Source of the DNA: Gilvimarinus algae
GTDB lineage: Bacteria; Pseudomonadota; Gammaproteobacteria; Pseudomonadales; Cellvibrionaceae
Assembly: GCF_030518215.1 (NCBI RefSeq)
Contig: NZ_JAULRT010000062.1
Location: forward strand, 372,001-436,000
Direction of reading: 5' to 3'
Length of the DNA stretch: 64,000 bases
This document shows, one piece after another, positions 51,000 through 59,457 of this stretch. How positions within the stretch are numbered: the stretch's first letter is position 1; every line of letters starts with the position of its first letter. The notes below the pieces were generated by a model. That model saw only the letters and a program-made list of their open reading frames with translations. It searched no databases and was not told the DNA's origin. The translations under genes were made by a program, and so were the position numbers.

Positions 51000-51644
51000 T
51001 TAAAGGTAGTAACTCGCTACGGTCATGGCTTTGGAGCTTAGGGTCATGACCGCCTTGACCGGCGCTGGGAAGCGCATGCCTCCGGCTTCCAGCGCAGAAT
51101 GTGCGTGGCGGGCTTCATCTTCCAGCATTTGCATCACGATTACCCGGGATTTATTGTCGCCCGCCGGCAGGCTTTTCAGGTGCGACTCCAGGTGTTTGCA
51201 CACCTGCTCTTCCGTGGCCGCGACAAAGCCCAGGCTCACCCGGTCACTGATCAGCCCTGCGGTGGCGCCGATCGCAAAGGAGGCGCTGTACCACAGCGGG
51301 TTGAGGTAACTGCTATGACTGCCCAGCTCATCCAGGCGCGTTTGGCACCAGCGCAGGTGATCCTCTTCCTCTTCGGCCGCTTCGCGCATTTGCTCGCGCA
51401 CCTGCGGCAGCTTTGCAGTCAGTGCCTGGCCTTCATAAAGCGCCTGAGCGCAGACTTCGCCCGCGTGGTTAACTCGCATTAGGCCCGCTGCGTGGCGTCT
51501 TTCCCGGGCATCGAGCTCCGGCTCTTCGAGGTTGTCGCCAGGGGAGGGTCTGTGGCTCACCGGCCGGCTGCCAGCCATCGCCTGAAGGGTTTTATCCGCT
51601 TTGAGGATCAGCTGATCAATCAGTGAGTAGTGGCGTGTGCTCAT
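51000..51644 (-). CDS. coq7: Demethoxyubiquinone hydroxylase Coq7
   Basis: A 214-residue di-iron monooxygenase for a late step of ubiquinone synthesis. The ferritin-like iron ligands lie in [30 protein letters not shown], and [14 protein letters not shown] with EDEARHAH. The N-terminal 40 residues are typical of the bacterial long form. It is a single gene between the convergent OsmC gene and the co-directional binding-protein gene. Confidence 0.95.
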   Translation of the reverse strand: MSTRHYSLIDQLILKADKTLQAMAGSRPVSHRPSPGDNLEEPELDARERRHAAGLMRVNHAGEVCAQALYEGQALTAKLPQVREQMREAAEEEEDHLRWCQTRLDELGSHSSYLNPLWYSASFAIGATAGLISDRVSLGFVAATEEQVCKHLESHLKSLPAGDNKSRVIVMQMLEDEARHAHSALEAGGMRFPAPVKAVMTLSSKAMTVASYYL

Positions 51645-51707
51645 AACATCTCCCAGGCTCGGTTCACTCGGTTGGAGCTGTGTTGCAATCGTTGCTGACA
51701 GTATACG

Positions 51708-52454
51708 CTAGTTGGTCGCAATGGCGCCGCGCGCCTCGACAATGGCTTTGAGCTCGCGGGAAAACGGTTCGGCCAACGCCCGATGGTCTTTGTGCAGCAG
51801 CGGCTGGGCGTAGACGGTACCGAGCTTGCCGTTATCGAACACCTGCCCGCTGAGGCTGGCTTTGCGGGCTGCCGCTCTGAACAGTAGCTGCGGGCCTATG
51901 CAGTGGGTCAGCCGGCCAAAAGCCAGCATGCGCAGGGCGGTCTGCTCGCTATTGACGGTAAAGGCCGCGGGGGCCTGGTCGGGGTAGAGGGTCTTGATTT
52001 TCTCCAGCCAGAAGCGGCTGGAATAGTTGCTGTCCACGTAGCAGATAACGTGCTTACTACTGGCCAGATCTTCCAGCGTTAAGGCTTTCTCTTCGCGGCT
52101 CCATACGTTGACAGAGCTTGAGCCAACCACCACGTTGACGGGCACCAGCTCTGCGGTCTCCTGTGGCTCCAGTGTCTCCACGGCGCGGGCGCACTCACCG
52201 TCGCTAACCCCGGATACGGCCTCGGCCAGGGAGCGCTTGGCTGGTTTATGGGTCATGCTGAACTGGTAGCCCAGCGCGGCAAAGGCGTCGCGGTAGTAGC
52301 TGTGCAGGCGCTGGATTTCTGGCAGATCCTGGGGCAGGGAGCAGGTAAAGTGGATGCCCTTTTCCTTCTCATCCTGGGCCAGCACCTGGCCGGGCAACCC
52401 CAGTAGCAGCACAAGTGGCAATATCAGCGCTCGGTAGTTCACCGCGAGATCCAT
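51708..52454 (-). CDS. Periplasmic solute-binding-like protein
   Basis: ATG 52454 begins a clear signal peptide (MDLAVNYRALILPLVLLLG, cleavage near VLAQ); the open frame is 40 codons longer. The 248-residue product resembles family-3 extracellular solute-binding proteins (two-lobed type): RSLAEAVSGVSDGECARAVE, VVVGSSSVNVWSRE and LTLEDLASSKHVICYVDSN. No ABC permease genes adjoin it, so it may be an orphan sensor-type binder. It is divergent from the AAA ATPase gene by 107 bases. Confidence 0.75.
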   Translation of the reverse strand: MDLAVNYRALILPLVLLLGLPGQVLAQDEKEKGIHFTCSLPQDLPEIQRLHSYYRDAFAALGYQFSMTHKPAKRSLAEAVSGVSDGECARAVETLEPQETAELVPVNVVVGSSSVNVWSREEKALTLEDLASSKHVICYVDSNYSSRFWLEKIKTLYPDQAPAAFTVNSEQTALRMLAFGRLTHCIGPQLLFRAAARKASLSGQVFDNGKLGTVYAQPLLHKDHRALAEPFSRELKAIVEARGAIATN

Positions 52455-52561
52455 GTCCGTAAAAAGGCGAAGTGTAGCCGGTATCGGCACGGCCTCCAAG
52501 GTCAGTTGCGCCTTTGCCGCAACACTGGCAGGATTGGCCAACCCATCGCAGAGGACAGCCA

Positions 52562-54043
52562 GTGCAGGATACATCCGATATCAATCAGATTATGGATGCG
52601 AGCATTCCGCTCGTGGTCATGGAAACCTTCGAGGAAAAAAAGGCCGAGGAGATGCTGCTCAATGTGGCGCGCACGCGGTTTGCCAAACTGGCCCGCTGGA
52701 GTATCACCGACGGCTTGAGCACGCTCACCTTTGGCCCGCAGCTCGCCCCCACCGAAACCAAATTCAATGAGCCGGTGGAGCTCTTGCGTCATATCAAGGC
52801 CTCACACGAGGCCTGCATTTATCTATTGTGCGATTTTCACCCGTATTTGACCGATCAGCCGGAGATTGTCCGGCTGATTAAGGACATCGCTCTCAACCAC
52901 CTGGCGGTGCCAAACACATTGGTGTTTATCAGTCACCGTTTGCAGCTGCCCAAGGAGCTGTCGCGCTACGCCAGTGGCTTTTCCATGCCCCTGCCGAGCG
53001 ACGACCGGATTTTGGATCTGGTGCGCGACGAGGCCAAGCGCTGGTCGCAAAAACACGGCGATACCCGCATCAAGACCGACAATGTCACCCTGAAAAAGCT
53101 GGTGGCCACTTTGCAGGGGCTCAGCGTCAGTGATGTGCGCCGGCTGGTGCGCTCGGCCATTTGGGACGACGGCGCCATATCGGCCGAGGATCTGCCGCGC
53201 ATCAACCGCAGCAAGTTCCAGATGCTGGATCTTGAGGGTATTGTCAGCTTTGAAAACGAGGTGGACGATTTTGCCAATGTCGGCGGGCTGGCCAATCTCA
53301 AGCGCTGGCTCACCAATCGCCGTGAGGCGTTCGTGCAGGAGAACTCAACCCTGGACCGGCCCAAGGGCATATTGCTACTGGGGGTGCAGGGTGGTGGTAA
53401 ATCGCTCGCCGCCAAAGCCGTGGCCGGCATGTGGGGGCTGGCACTGCTGCGCCTGGATATGGCGGCGCTCTACAACAAATACATCGGCGAGACCGAGCGC
53501 AATCTGCGCGAAGCCTTGCAGCTGGCCGATGCCATGTCTCCTTGCGTACTCTGGATGGATGAAATTGAAAAGGCCATGAGTCAGGACGGCGCCGATAACG
53601 GCACGGCCCAGCGTCTGCTCGGTACTCTGCTGACCTGGATGGCCGAGCGCCCAAGCCGGGTGTTTATTGTCGCTACCAGCAACGACATCAGCCGCTTGCC
53701 GCCGGAGCTGATTCGCAAGGGCCGACTGGATGAAATCTTCTTTGTCGATCTGCCCGATGCCGCAGTGCGTCAGGACATTTTTGCCATCCATTTGCGCAAG
53801 CGCGGTTATGAGCCGGCCCAGTTTGATCTTGAGGCTTTGGCCCGTGCGAGCGAGGGCTTTAACGGGGCGGAAATTGAGCAGGCTATTATCGCGTCTGTCT
53901 ATCACGCCCAGGCCGAGGCTTTGGCCATGGACACCCCGCTCTTGTTGTCCGAGTGTTCGGCCACCAGTCCGCTGTCGGTGGTGATGGCTGAGCAAATCGC
54001 TCGCCTGCGCCAGTGGGCCAGCGAACGCACGGTGCCGGCATGA
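52562..54043 (+). CDS. Ycf46-type AAA ATPase
   Basis: GTG 52562 with GAGGA six bases upstream gives 493 residues, the typical length of this family. The N-terminal about 230 residues are the family-specific region ([20 protein letters not shown]). The C-terminal AAA domain has Walker [17 protein letters not shown], Walker [13 protein letters not shown], sensor-1 VFIVATSN and the arginine-finger region [14 protein letters not shown]. Members occur in plastids, cyanobacteria and proteobacteria, with a proposed link to CO2 use in photosynthetic organisms; the role here is unknown. It overlaps the esterase gene by four bases (ATGA). Confidence 0.88.
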   Translation: MQDTSDINQIMDASIPLVVMETFEEKKAEEMLLNVARTRFAKLARWSITDGLSTLTFGPQLAPTETKFNEPVELLRHIKASHEACIYLLCDFHPYLTDQPEIVRLIKDIALNHLAVPNTLVFISHRLQLPKELSRYASGFSMPLPSDDRILDLVRDEAKRWSQKHGDTRIKTDNVTLKKLVATLQGLSVSDVRRLVRSAIWDDGAISAEDLPRINRSKFQMLDLEGIVSFENEVDDFANVGGLANLKRWLTNRREAFVQENSTLDRPKGILLLGVQGGGKSLAAKAVAGMWGLALLRLDMAALYNKYIGETERNLREALQLADAMSPCVLWMDEIEKAMSQDGADNGTAQRLLGTLLTWMAERPSRVFIVATSNDISRLPPELIRKGRLDEIFFVDLPDAAVRQDIFAIHLRKRGYEPAQFDLEALARASEGFNGAEIEQAIIASVYHAQAEALAMDTPLLLSECSATSPLSVVMAEQIARLRQWASERTVPA

Positions 54044-54666
54044 GCCGCCTCGCTGCGTGGGCTTTTTGGTCGAGGTTTTGCTGGGCGCTGATGTTACTGA
54101 CACTGAGCGCCTGCTCCGATTCACCAAGGCTCGATTATCTGCCCGCCGATGCCCGCCTTTTGGCTTTTGGCGACAGCCTCACCCGCGGCACGGGCGCTGA
54201 GGTAGAGCAGAGCTATCCCGCGCACTTGTCCCGGCTGATTGATCGTCAGGTGATCAACGAGGGCATCCCCGGAGAAGTCTCGGCCGAGGGTTTAGCGCGC
54301 CTGCCCGGGGTGCTCGACCGGGTGCAGCCGGATTTACTGCTGCTCTGTCACGGGGGCAACGACATACTGCGCTCGCTGGACGAGGTGCAGCTTGCGCAAA
54401 ACCTCCAGGCGATGATTGATCTGGCCCTTGCCAGGGGGATCGACGTTGTCTTGATCCCCGTGCCCAAGCGTTCGCTGCTGCTTCGGGCTGAGCCGCTCTA
54501 TCGTCAACTCGCCGAGCGCAATCAGTTGCCACTGGCACCGGATATTGTCGCCGATGTGCTGGGCGAGGCCAGCTTGCGCTCGGATCGTATTCACCCCAAT
54601 GGTGAAGGTTACGGCAAAATCGCCGCGGCGCTGGCCGAGCTTTTGGCCGAGCGCGGCGCTCTGTAG
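54040..54666 (+). CDS. SGNH/GDSL-family esterase lipoprotein
   Basis: ATG 54040 overlaps the AAA stop by four bases. The 208-residue product has a lipoprotein signal with lipobox LSAC. SGNH blocks: Ser in FGDSLTRGTGAE, Gly in INEGIPGE, Asn in HGGNDILRSL, and Asp/His in SDRIHPNGEGY. It resembles TesA/arylesterase-type enzymes hydrolysing acyl esters in the envelope. Unlike TesA it carries a lipid anchor. Confidence 0.9.
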   Translation: MSRLAAWAFWSRFCWALMLLTLSACSDSPRLDYLPADARLLAFGDSLTRGTGAEVEQSYPAHLSRLIDRQVINEGIPGEVSAEGLARLPGVLDRVQPDLLLLCHGGNDILRSLDEVQLAQNLQAMIDLALARGIDVVLIPVPKRSLLLRAEPLYRQLAERNQLPLAPDIVADVLGEASLRSDRIHPNGEGYGKIAAALAELLAERGAL

Positions 54667-54802
54667 TCCTGAGCCTTTTGGCGCGCCATTCATTATTTTC
54701 GCCTATCTGTCGTACGCCAAAGGTGGGACTGTCGCACAGCAGACGTCGTAATTTGCCGCGCCAGACGCTGCAATGGGCTCGGTGACAACAGGAGAACACG
54801 GC

Positions 54803-55252
54803 ATGAACGAGCCAACAGAAAAAACCAATGAATCCGACGCCCTGGGGCTGAGCGTTAGTTTGACCGAGGGTATAGAGTGCTTTTTTGATGTGGGCGAGCA
54901 CATCATCCATGTCTGGGGCTCGGCCTGGAGCGGCCGGGAAACCGTGAGCGTGGACGGTCAGGTGGTCAGCGATACCCGCAATCTCACCCGACTCAGTGCG
55001 TGCCACAGGTTCGAGGTCGACGGTATCGCCTACCACGCCATTTTTAAAACTGAGTCCATACTGCGCGGCCATTACGCCGTCGAGCTCTATCGGGGCGAGC
55101 AGCTGATTGATACGGACAGTGGTTGCTACCCCGCTTTTAAAAGCCCTCTGCTCGCCGGACCCAAACGCTTGCTGCTGTGGCTGGTTGGCCTGTTTGCGGC
55201 GGGCTTTGTCTTTGGCATCCTCGGCGCCTGGATGGGCGGAGGTGGTGTATGA
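54803..55252 (+). CDS. Hypothetical single-pass membrane protein coupled to an HTH gene
   Basis: ATG 54803 has GGAG eight bases upstream and gives 149 residues. A soluble beta-rich N-terminal part (about 1-110; HVWGSAWSGRETVSVDGQVV) precedes one C-terminal membrane helix (about 122-145) ending in a glycine run. The family is not recognised. Its stop overlaps the start of the following HTH gene (ATGA), so the two are translationally coupled and may work together as a membrane sensor and regulator. Confidence 0.7.
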   Translation: MNEPTEKTNESDALGLSVSLTEGIECFFDVGEHIIHVWGSAWSGRETVSVDGQVVSDTRNLTRLSACHRFEVDGIAYHAIFKTESILRGHYAVELYRGEQLIDTDSGCYPAFKSPLLAGPKRLLLWLVGLFAAGFVFGILGAWMGGGGV

Positions 55253-55554
55253 ACCTGGACGGCAATTTGGTTCGCTACCAGCGCCAGGGCAGGGGATGGA
55301 CGCAGCAGCAGTTGGCCGATGTCGCCGCACTTAGCCTGCGTACTGTGCAGCGGGTAGAAAATCAGGGTATAGGGTCCCACGAGACCGTCTCTTCGCTCTG
55401 CGCTGTTCTTACGCTTGAGCGCGAGCAGCTGCTGGCACCATCGCGCCGGCTTGAGCAGCAGCAGCGCCAGCAGTGGCGGGTGCTGGCGCTGATGGCGGCG
55501 GCCCTGCTGCTCGGGGTGGGTATCGGTGTGGCGGGGACGCTCGCGCTCTTTTAA
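55249..55554 (+). CDS. Membrane-tethered XRE-family HTH regulator
   Basis: A 101-residue protein with an N-terminal Cro/CI-type helix-turn-helix (LVRYQRQGRGWTQQQLADVA, SLRTVQRVENQG), a short basic Gln/Arg linker and a C-terminal membrane helix (about 78-100, VLALMAAALLLGVGIGVAG). A DNA-binding domain anchored to the membrane, coupled to a membrane partner by a 4-base overlap, suggests signal transfer from the partner. No target is known; the inverted repeat at 55585 is one candidate. Confidence 0.78.
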   Translation: MNLDGNLVRYQRQGRGWTQQQLADVAALSLRTVQRVENQGIGSHETVSSLCAVLTLEREQLLAPSRRLEQQQRQQWRVLALMAAALLLGVGIGVAGTLALF

Positions 55555-55584
55555 TGTAATGGCAAATTCGCTTGCAGCTTCGAC

Positions 55585-55614
55585 CAATGTGTATTAGTGT
55601 ATTAATACACATTG
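55585..55614. promoter_or_regulatory. Perfect 12-bp inverted repeat, candidate YtrA/GntR operator
   Basis: CAATGTGTATTA (55585-55596) and TAATACACATTG (55603-55614) pair exactly around six bases. GTGTATTA...TAATACAC resembles operators of YtrA-type GntR regulators controlling ABC operons. It lies 74 bases before the first gene of the operon that encodes such a regulator (59074). Confidence 0.65.
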
Positions 55615-55687
55615 TGTGGGGCGGGCTGTATACCAACCCTTGAAGACCTCATTAAGCAAGAAGACACAAAAGCAACAAGGAGCACAC

Positions 55688-56458
55688 ATGCAATCCATTC
55701 CTTTGGCCGAGGGGCGGCCTGAAGAGCCCCAACAATCGCTGCCGCGAGCCGGGCGCGCTTCCGGTTGGCTGGCCGTTATGGCCCTGGTGTACCTGGTGGC
55801 CACCTTCGCCTACTTTATCTGTTTTGGTATTTACACCGCAGTGACGCAGCCGGGCTTGCCCCAGGGTGAGGTTGAAGCTTTGATCACCCAACACGGCCAG
55901 AGTCTGGATGGACTGGCCGGCATGTATATGGTGCAGTTTCTTTTCCTGATGCCGCTGATTCTGTTGATTTCCCACTTTAGCCAGCAGTCCTGGCGCGAAA
56001 CCCTGGCGCTTAAGCCCGTCGCCCTGCGCACAATCGGTTTCTGGATGGCGATTTGGGCGCTCTATCAGGCGTTTGCCATTGCCCTACACCTGTGGGTGGA
56101 TATCCCGGAAGACCCGTTTGTGCAAATGATGACCGGTTCGCGTCATTTACTGGTGTCACTGGTTGTGGTGCTACTGGCACCGGTACTGGAGGAGCTGGTG
56201 TTTCGCGGCTATCTCTTCAAAGCCTGGCGCCATAGCTGGCTCGGTTTTTCCGGTACCTTATTGCTGACCAGCCTGTTGTTTTTGCTGTTGCATGTCGGGC
56301 AGTACAACCCGCTGGTGCTGGGTCAGTTATTTGCCTTCGCGCTGATACTGGGTTTTGCCCGTGAGAAGACCGGCTCGTTGATCACCCCCTGGGTTTTGCA
56401 TTTGGCGAACAACCTGTTTGCCACAGTGATGATCACTTACCTGGGGTTAGGAGCATGA
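55688..56458 (+). CDS. CPBP (CAAX-type) intramembrane metalloprotease
   Basis: ATG 55688 follows AAGGAG and gives 256 residues. It has about six to seven membrane helices and the Abi/CPBP motifs EELVFRG (Glu-Glu and Arg), a His in LLLHVGQYN and HLANN near the C-terminus. Bacterial members often process or give immunity to peptides. It is the first gene of the operon and overlaps the ABC ATPase start by four bases, hinting at a peptide- or envelope-stress-related exporter. Confidence 0.88.
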   Translation: MQSIPLAEGRPEEPQQSLPRAGRASGWLAVMALVYLVATFAYFICFGIYTAVTQPGLPQGEVEALITQHGQSLDGLAGMYMVQFLFLMPLILLISHFSQQSWRETLALKPVALRTIGFWMAIWALYQAFAIALHLWVDIPEDPFVQMMTGSRHLLVSLVVVLLAPVLEELVFRGYLFKAWRHSWLGFSGTLLLTSLLFLLLHVGQYNPLVLGQLFAFALILGFAREKTGSLITPWVLHLANNLFATVMITYLGLGA

Positions 56459-57366
56459 CAGCGCAGCAACCGTCTTTGATGTGCCCGGTGGAAGTGTCGA
56501 ATTTGCAGCGCCAGCTCGATGGTCAGACTGTGCTCAATAACATTTCGTTAAACGTGCGCGGCGGTGATGTGGTCGGCCTGTTGGGAAAAAACGGCTCGGG
56601 TAAAACCACTTTGCTGGAAACCATGCTCGGGTTTGGTTTTCCCGCTTTTGGCGAGAGCTTGCTCTGGGGCGAAAGGGCCACCGAATTAAGCGGCGCGACC
56701 AAGCAGCGTGTCGGCTATGTACCGCAGCGCGATGAATTGCCGGGTGAGCTGACGCCCCAACAGCTGTTTAACTTGTACCGTCAGTTGCGTCCGCGCTGGA
56801 ATCAGGCATTGGTCGAGCGGCTGATGCCCGAGTGGGAGCTGTCACAGACCAAGCGCATTCGCCGAATGTCCGAAGGGCAAAAGCAAAAGTTGGCTATTGT
56901 GCTCGCTGTGGCTCACAATCCGGATTTACTGGTACTGGATGAGCCTGTTGCCTCGCTCGACCCTATTGCCCGGCGGCAATTCTTTCAGCAGTTAATGGAC
57001 TACGCCTGCCGCGACAACTGCGCGATTATTTTTTCATCGCACATTGTGTCGGACATGGAGCGCATTGTGAATCGGGTGTGGTGTCTGGAAAACGGCCAGC
57101 TTACCTGCGATAGCGAGCTTGACCAGCTCTACGAGAGTGTGGTGCGAATCGACTATTCCGGCCAGATCCCACAATCTCAGCTGGCCGAGCTTACAGGTCT
57201 TTTGCACAGCGAGACGAACCGCGCCGGCGGTCAGCTCGTATTGGCCGAGTGGACGCCGCAGCGAGCAAAAGAGCTAGAAGTACTCGGGCTTGTGGATATC
57301 CGCGTAAGTGCTCTGGGGCTCGAGGATATTTTCCTCTACTGGCACGGAGGCGCTCATGGTCGCTAA
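56455..57366 (+). CDS. ABC transporter ATP-binding protein
   Basis: A 303-residue ATPase with Walker A GKNGSGKTT, a Q-loop in VGYVPQRDELPG, signature MSEGQKQKLAIVLAV, Walker B LLVLDEPVAS and the switch His in SSHIVSDME. It resembles the YtrB/BcrA-type ATPases found beside YtrA-class regulators. It overlaps both neighbours (four bases with the CPBP gene, eleven with the permease gene), so the system is an integrated unit. The substrate is unknown. Confidence 0.92.
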   Translation: MTAQQPSLMCPVEVSNLQRQLDGQTVLNNISLNVRGGDVVGLLGKNGSGKTTLLETMLGFGFPAFGESLLWGERATELSGATKQRVGYVPQRDELPGELTPQQLFNLYRQLRPRWNQALVERLMPEWELSQTKRIRRMSEGQKQKLAIVLAVAHNPDLLVLDEPVASLDPIARRQFFQQLMDYACRDNCAIIFSSHIVSDMERIVNRVWCLENGQLTCDSELDQLYESVVRIDYSGQIPQSQLAELTGLLHSETNRAGGQLVLAEWTPQRAKELEVLGLVDIRVSALGLEDIFLYWHGGAHGR

Positions 57367-58714
57367 TGTTAACGGCTATTTGGCTCTCGCCCGCTATTTG
57401 TTTGTGCCGCTCATGGCGTGGCGCATTCTTATTGTGGTCGCCACGGTGTTGACGCTTGCCGTGAGCGTTTATTTTCAATCCCGCGGCGCGGGTAATGCGA
57501 TTCATACCGGCCTTGTGCTGATCGCTGTGAGCATCAGCCTGGGCGCCATGGTATTACCCGTTCGGATACGCGAGTTATTGGCATCGCGCGTATTTGTGTT
57601 GGCGGCGCCGAGCGCGCGTATGTTGATTGTGCTGAGTGCATTTGCCCTGGCGATGTGGGTGCTTCTGGTAACCGCCCTGGTCGTCAAGGGCGCCACCTTG
57701 GAGGGCTTGCGGATCGCGGCATTAGTGTGGGCGCTGGTCAGCATTGCAGCCGCTGCCGCCATTGTGTTTCCGGTAGCCTTTTTTATTGTCGGCTGGGCCG
57801 TTTTTTTTGCCCTGACCCGCGAACCTGTGCAGGCCGGTGTGACCATCGTTTACGCCGGCCTGCCGGATCTTGCGCTTTTTGCACTCGCTCTGACTATTGG
57901 CGCGTTGGCCTGGATCGGGTTGCATCGTGTGGCACTTGCCGGGCGTATCACGCGCAACGCCTTTTCAGTCAAAAACCTGAAAGGTCAGGGCAGTGGCCCG
58001 GCCTTTACCCTGTTTTCGCGTATTCGCTTAGGGTCGGGTGAGTTTGAGCGCTTTAGCAAAACCGCCTTGCTGTCTGCCCATCCCACGCTGGCTGTATTCT
58101 TGGCGACCTGTGCGGCCATAGTGGTATGTTTTTTAATTCTGGCGCTCTTGAGTCTAGGCGGTGATAAACCCTTTTCACCCTTGCCGAGTGACGAAAGTTT
58201 TGTCTCAAACGTGATCTATCTGTTTTTGTTTTCCTCCACCATGGTGGTGGTGATGGTTATGAATGTCGTGCGGCGGCTTCGCAGCCTGTGGTTGCTGCTC
58301 CCGGGTGACCGGAAGGCGTTGATCACGCATCTTGAGCGGGTGTTGTTGCGAATGATTCCAGTGGTGATCCTGCCTGTCTCTTTACTTTATTTGGGCCCGG
58401 TGTTTTTCGGTGAGCTGGCCTGGCAGAAAGTTGTTGAGGTGGTGGTGGTCAGCGCCGTGTTAACGGTGTTGTCAGGCTATTGGTTTTTATTCGTCTACGG
58501 CAGCGACAGTGTCTGGAGCGGCCTTGGCAGCTTGATATTGATACTGGTGTTCAGCGTGTTTGTTCTGTTTAGTGGTGCCAGCGAGGTTGCCCATCCCGCG
58601 CTATGGTGCGGGGTGATCGTGGGCTTGGCGCTCAGCCTCGTGCTGCGCCATAAAGTGCACCAGCGCTGGGCAAGGATGGATTTTACTGCCTTGCCTACCG
58701 GCTGGCCACTCTAG
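57356..58714 (+). CDS. ABC transporter permease-like membrane protein
   Basis: ATG 57356 with GGAGG just upstream gives 452 residues. There are about twelve hydrophobic segments in two halves (about 17-235 and 265-445) joined by a polar linker; no close family is recognised. Position behind the ATPase gene and length suit an ABC-2-like permease. Its TAG stop codon is part of the CTAG target duplicated by the MITE that follows, so the coding sequence was just spared. Confidence 0.8.
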   Translation: MVANVNGYLALARYLFVPLMAWRILIVVATVLTLAVSVYFQSRGAGNAIHTGLVLIAVSISLGAMVLPVRIRELLASRVFVLAAPSARMLIVLSAFALAMWVLLVTALVVKGATLEGLRIAALVWALVSIAAAAAIVFPVAFFIVGWAVFFALTREPVQAGVTIVYAGLPDLALFALALTIGALAWIGLHRVALAGRITRNAFSVKNLKGQGSGPAFTLFSRIRLGSGEFERFSKTALLSAHPTLAVFLATCAAIVVCFLILALLSLGGDKPFSPLPSDESFVSNVIYLFLFSSTMVVVMVMNVVRRLRSLWLLLPGDRKALITHLERVLLRMIPVVILPVSLLYLGPVFFGELAWQKVVEVVVVSAVLTVLSGYWFLFVYGSDSVWSGLGSLILILVFSVFVLFSGASEVAHPALWCGVIVGLALSLVLRHKVHQRWARMDFTALPTGWPL

Positions 58715-59061
58715 GGCCTGTTAACACTAATTGAGTACAGCCTGTTGCACCTAGAAATTCGCCAATTAAGGCGCGAGGAGAGAAGTTTGGTGGTTCCAAA
58801 TGAACGACAAGCAAAGCTTACCGCATCCTGCTCTCGCGCCTCACCTGCATCCATGCAGGCGACGCCCAGTGGCGGATTTTTAGGTGCAACCCGAAGGGCT
58901 GGAGCCAGTTTTGCCTCCAGCGTTGTTGCCGAGACCCAAAGCACTCGCTGCGCTCATGGGGCCAGCTTTCGCTTATTTGGAATGACCAAACTTCGCTCAC
59001 GGCGCCTAGCTGGAAACAAAACTGGCTTCCAGCAGGCGTATTCAATTAGTGTTAACAGGCC
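58715..59061. mobile_element. 347-bp MITE with 20-bp perfect terminal inverted repeats
   Basis: Left end GGCCTGTTAACACTAATTGA (58715-58734) is the exact reverse complement of the right end (59042-59061). CTAG at 58711-58714 and 59062-59065 is a 4-bp target duplication, the YTAR type used by IS5-group transposases. The inside has no transposase-like frame, so it would be mobilised in trans. Removing it and one CTAG restores the permease stop TAG, followed at once by GGAG and the GTG of the GntR gene. Confidence 0.9.
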
Positions 59062-59073
59062 CTAGGAGTTACC

Positions 59074-59457
59074 GTGTTTATTCTAAATCCCGGTTCGGGC
59101 ATTCCAATATACCGACAATTGGTGGAGCAAATCCGGCGGTTGGTGGCGGGTGGCCAATTGCAGCCCGGCGACTGCCTGCCCTCGGTGCGCGAGCTGGCCA
59201 GCACCCACGCCGTCAACCCCATGACCATCTCCAAAGCGTACAACCAATTGGAAGCGGAGGGTATACTCGTGCGCAGGCGCGGCCGCCCCATGGAGGTGGC
59301 CGCCAGACCAACTCAGGCGGATACGCCGGGGCAACTGCTGGAGCCGCAACTGGATGAACTGATACAGGCGGCCAGGCAGTTGGGGGTGGAGGTGGACACC
59401 TTGCCCGAATTACTGGATGACTACCTGCGACAATTGCGAAAGGAGAAATCGTCTTGA
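59074..59457 (+). CDS. YtrA-type GntR transcriptional regulator
   Basis: The protein has 127 residues from GTG 59074, with TAGGAG eight bases upstream at the MITE junction. The winged helix is GIPIYRQLVEQIRRLVAGGQ, PSVRELASTHAVNPMTISKA and LEAEGILVRRRG; only a short helical tail follows, as in the YtrA subfamily. These repress adjacent ABC operons. Before the MITE insertion it would have been directly coupled to the permease gene; now read-through of the element is needed. It overlaps the next gene by four bases. Confidence 0.92.
   Translation: MFILNPGSGIPIYRQLVEQIRRLVAGGQLQPGDCLPSVRELASTHAVNPMTISKAYNQLEAEGILVRRRGRPMEVAARPTQADTPGQLLEPQLDELIQAARQLGVEVDTLPELLDDYLRQLRKEKSS

Noticed and set aside
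58745-59065. 106-codon frame inside the MITE
   Set aside because: It is confined to the mobile element, shows no transposase motif and ends in the terminal repeat.
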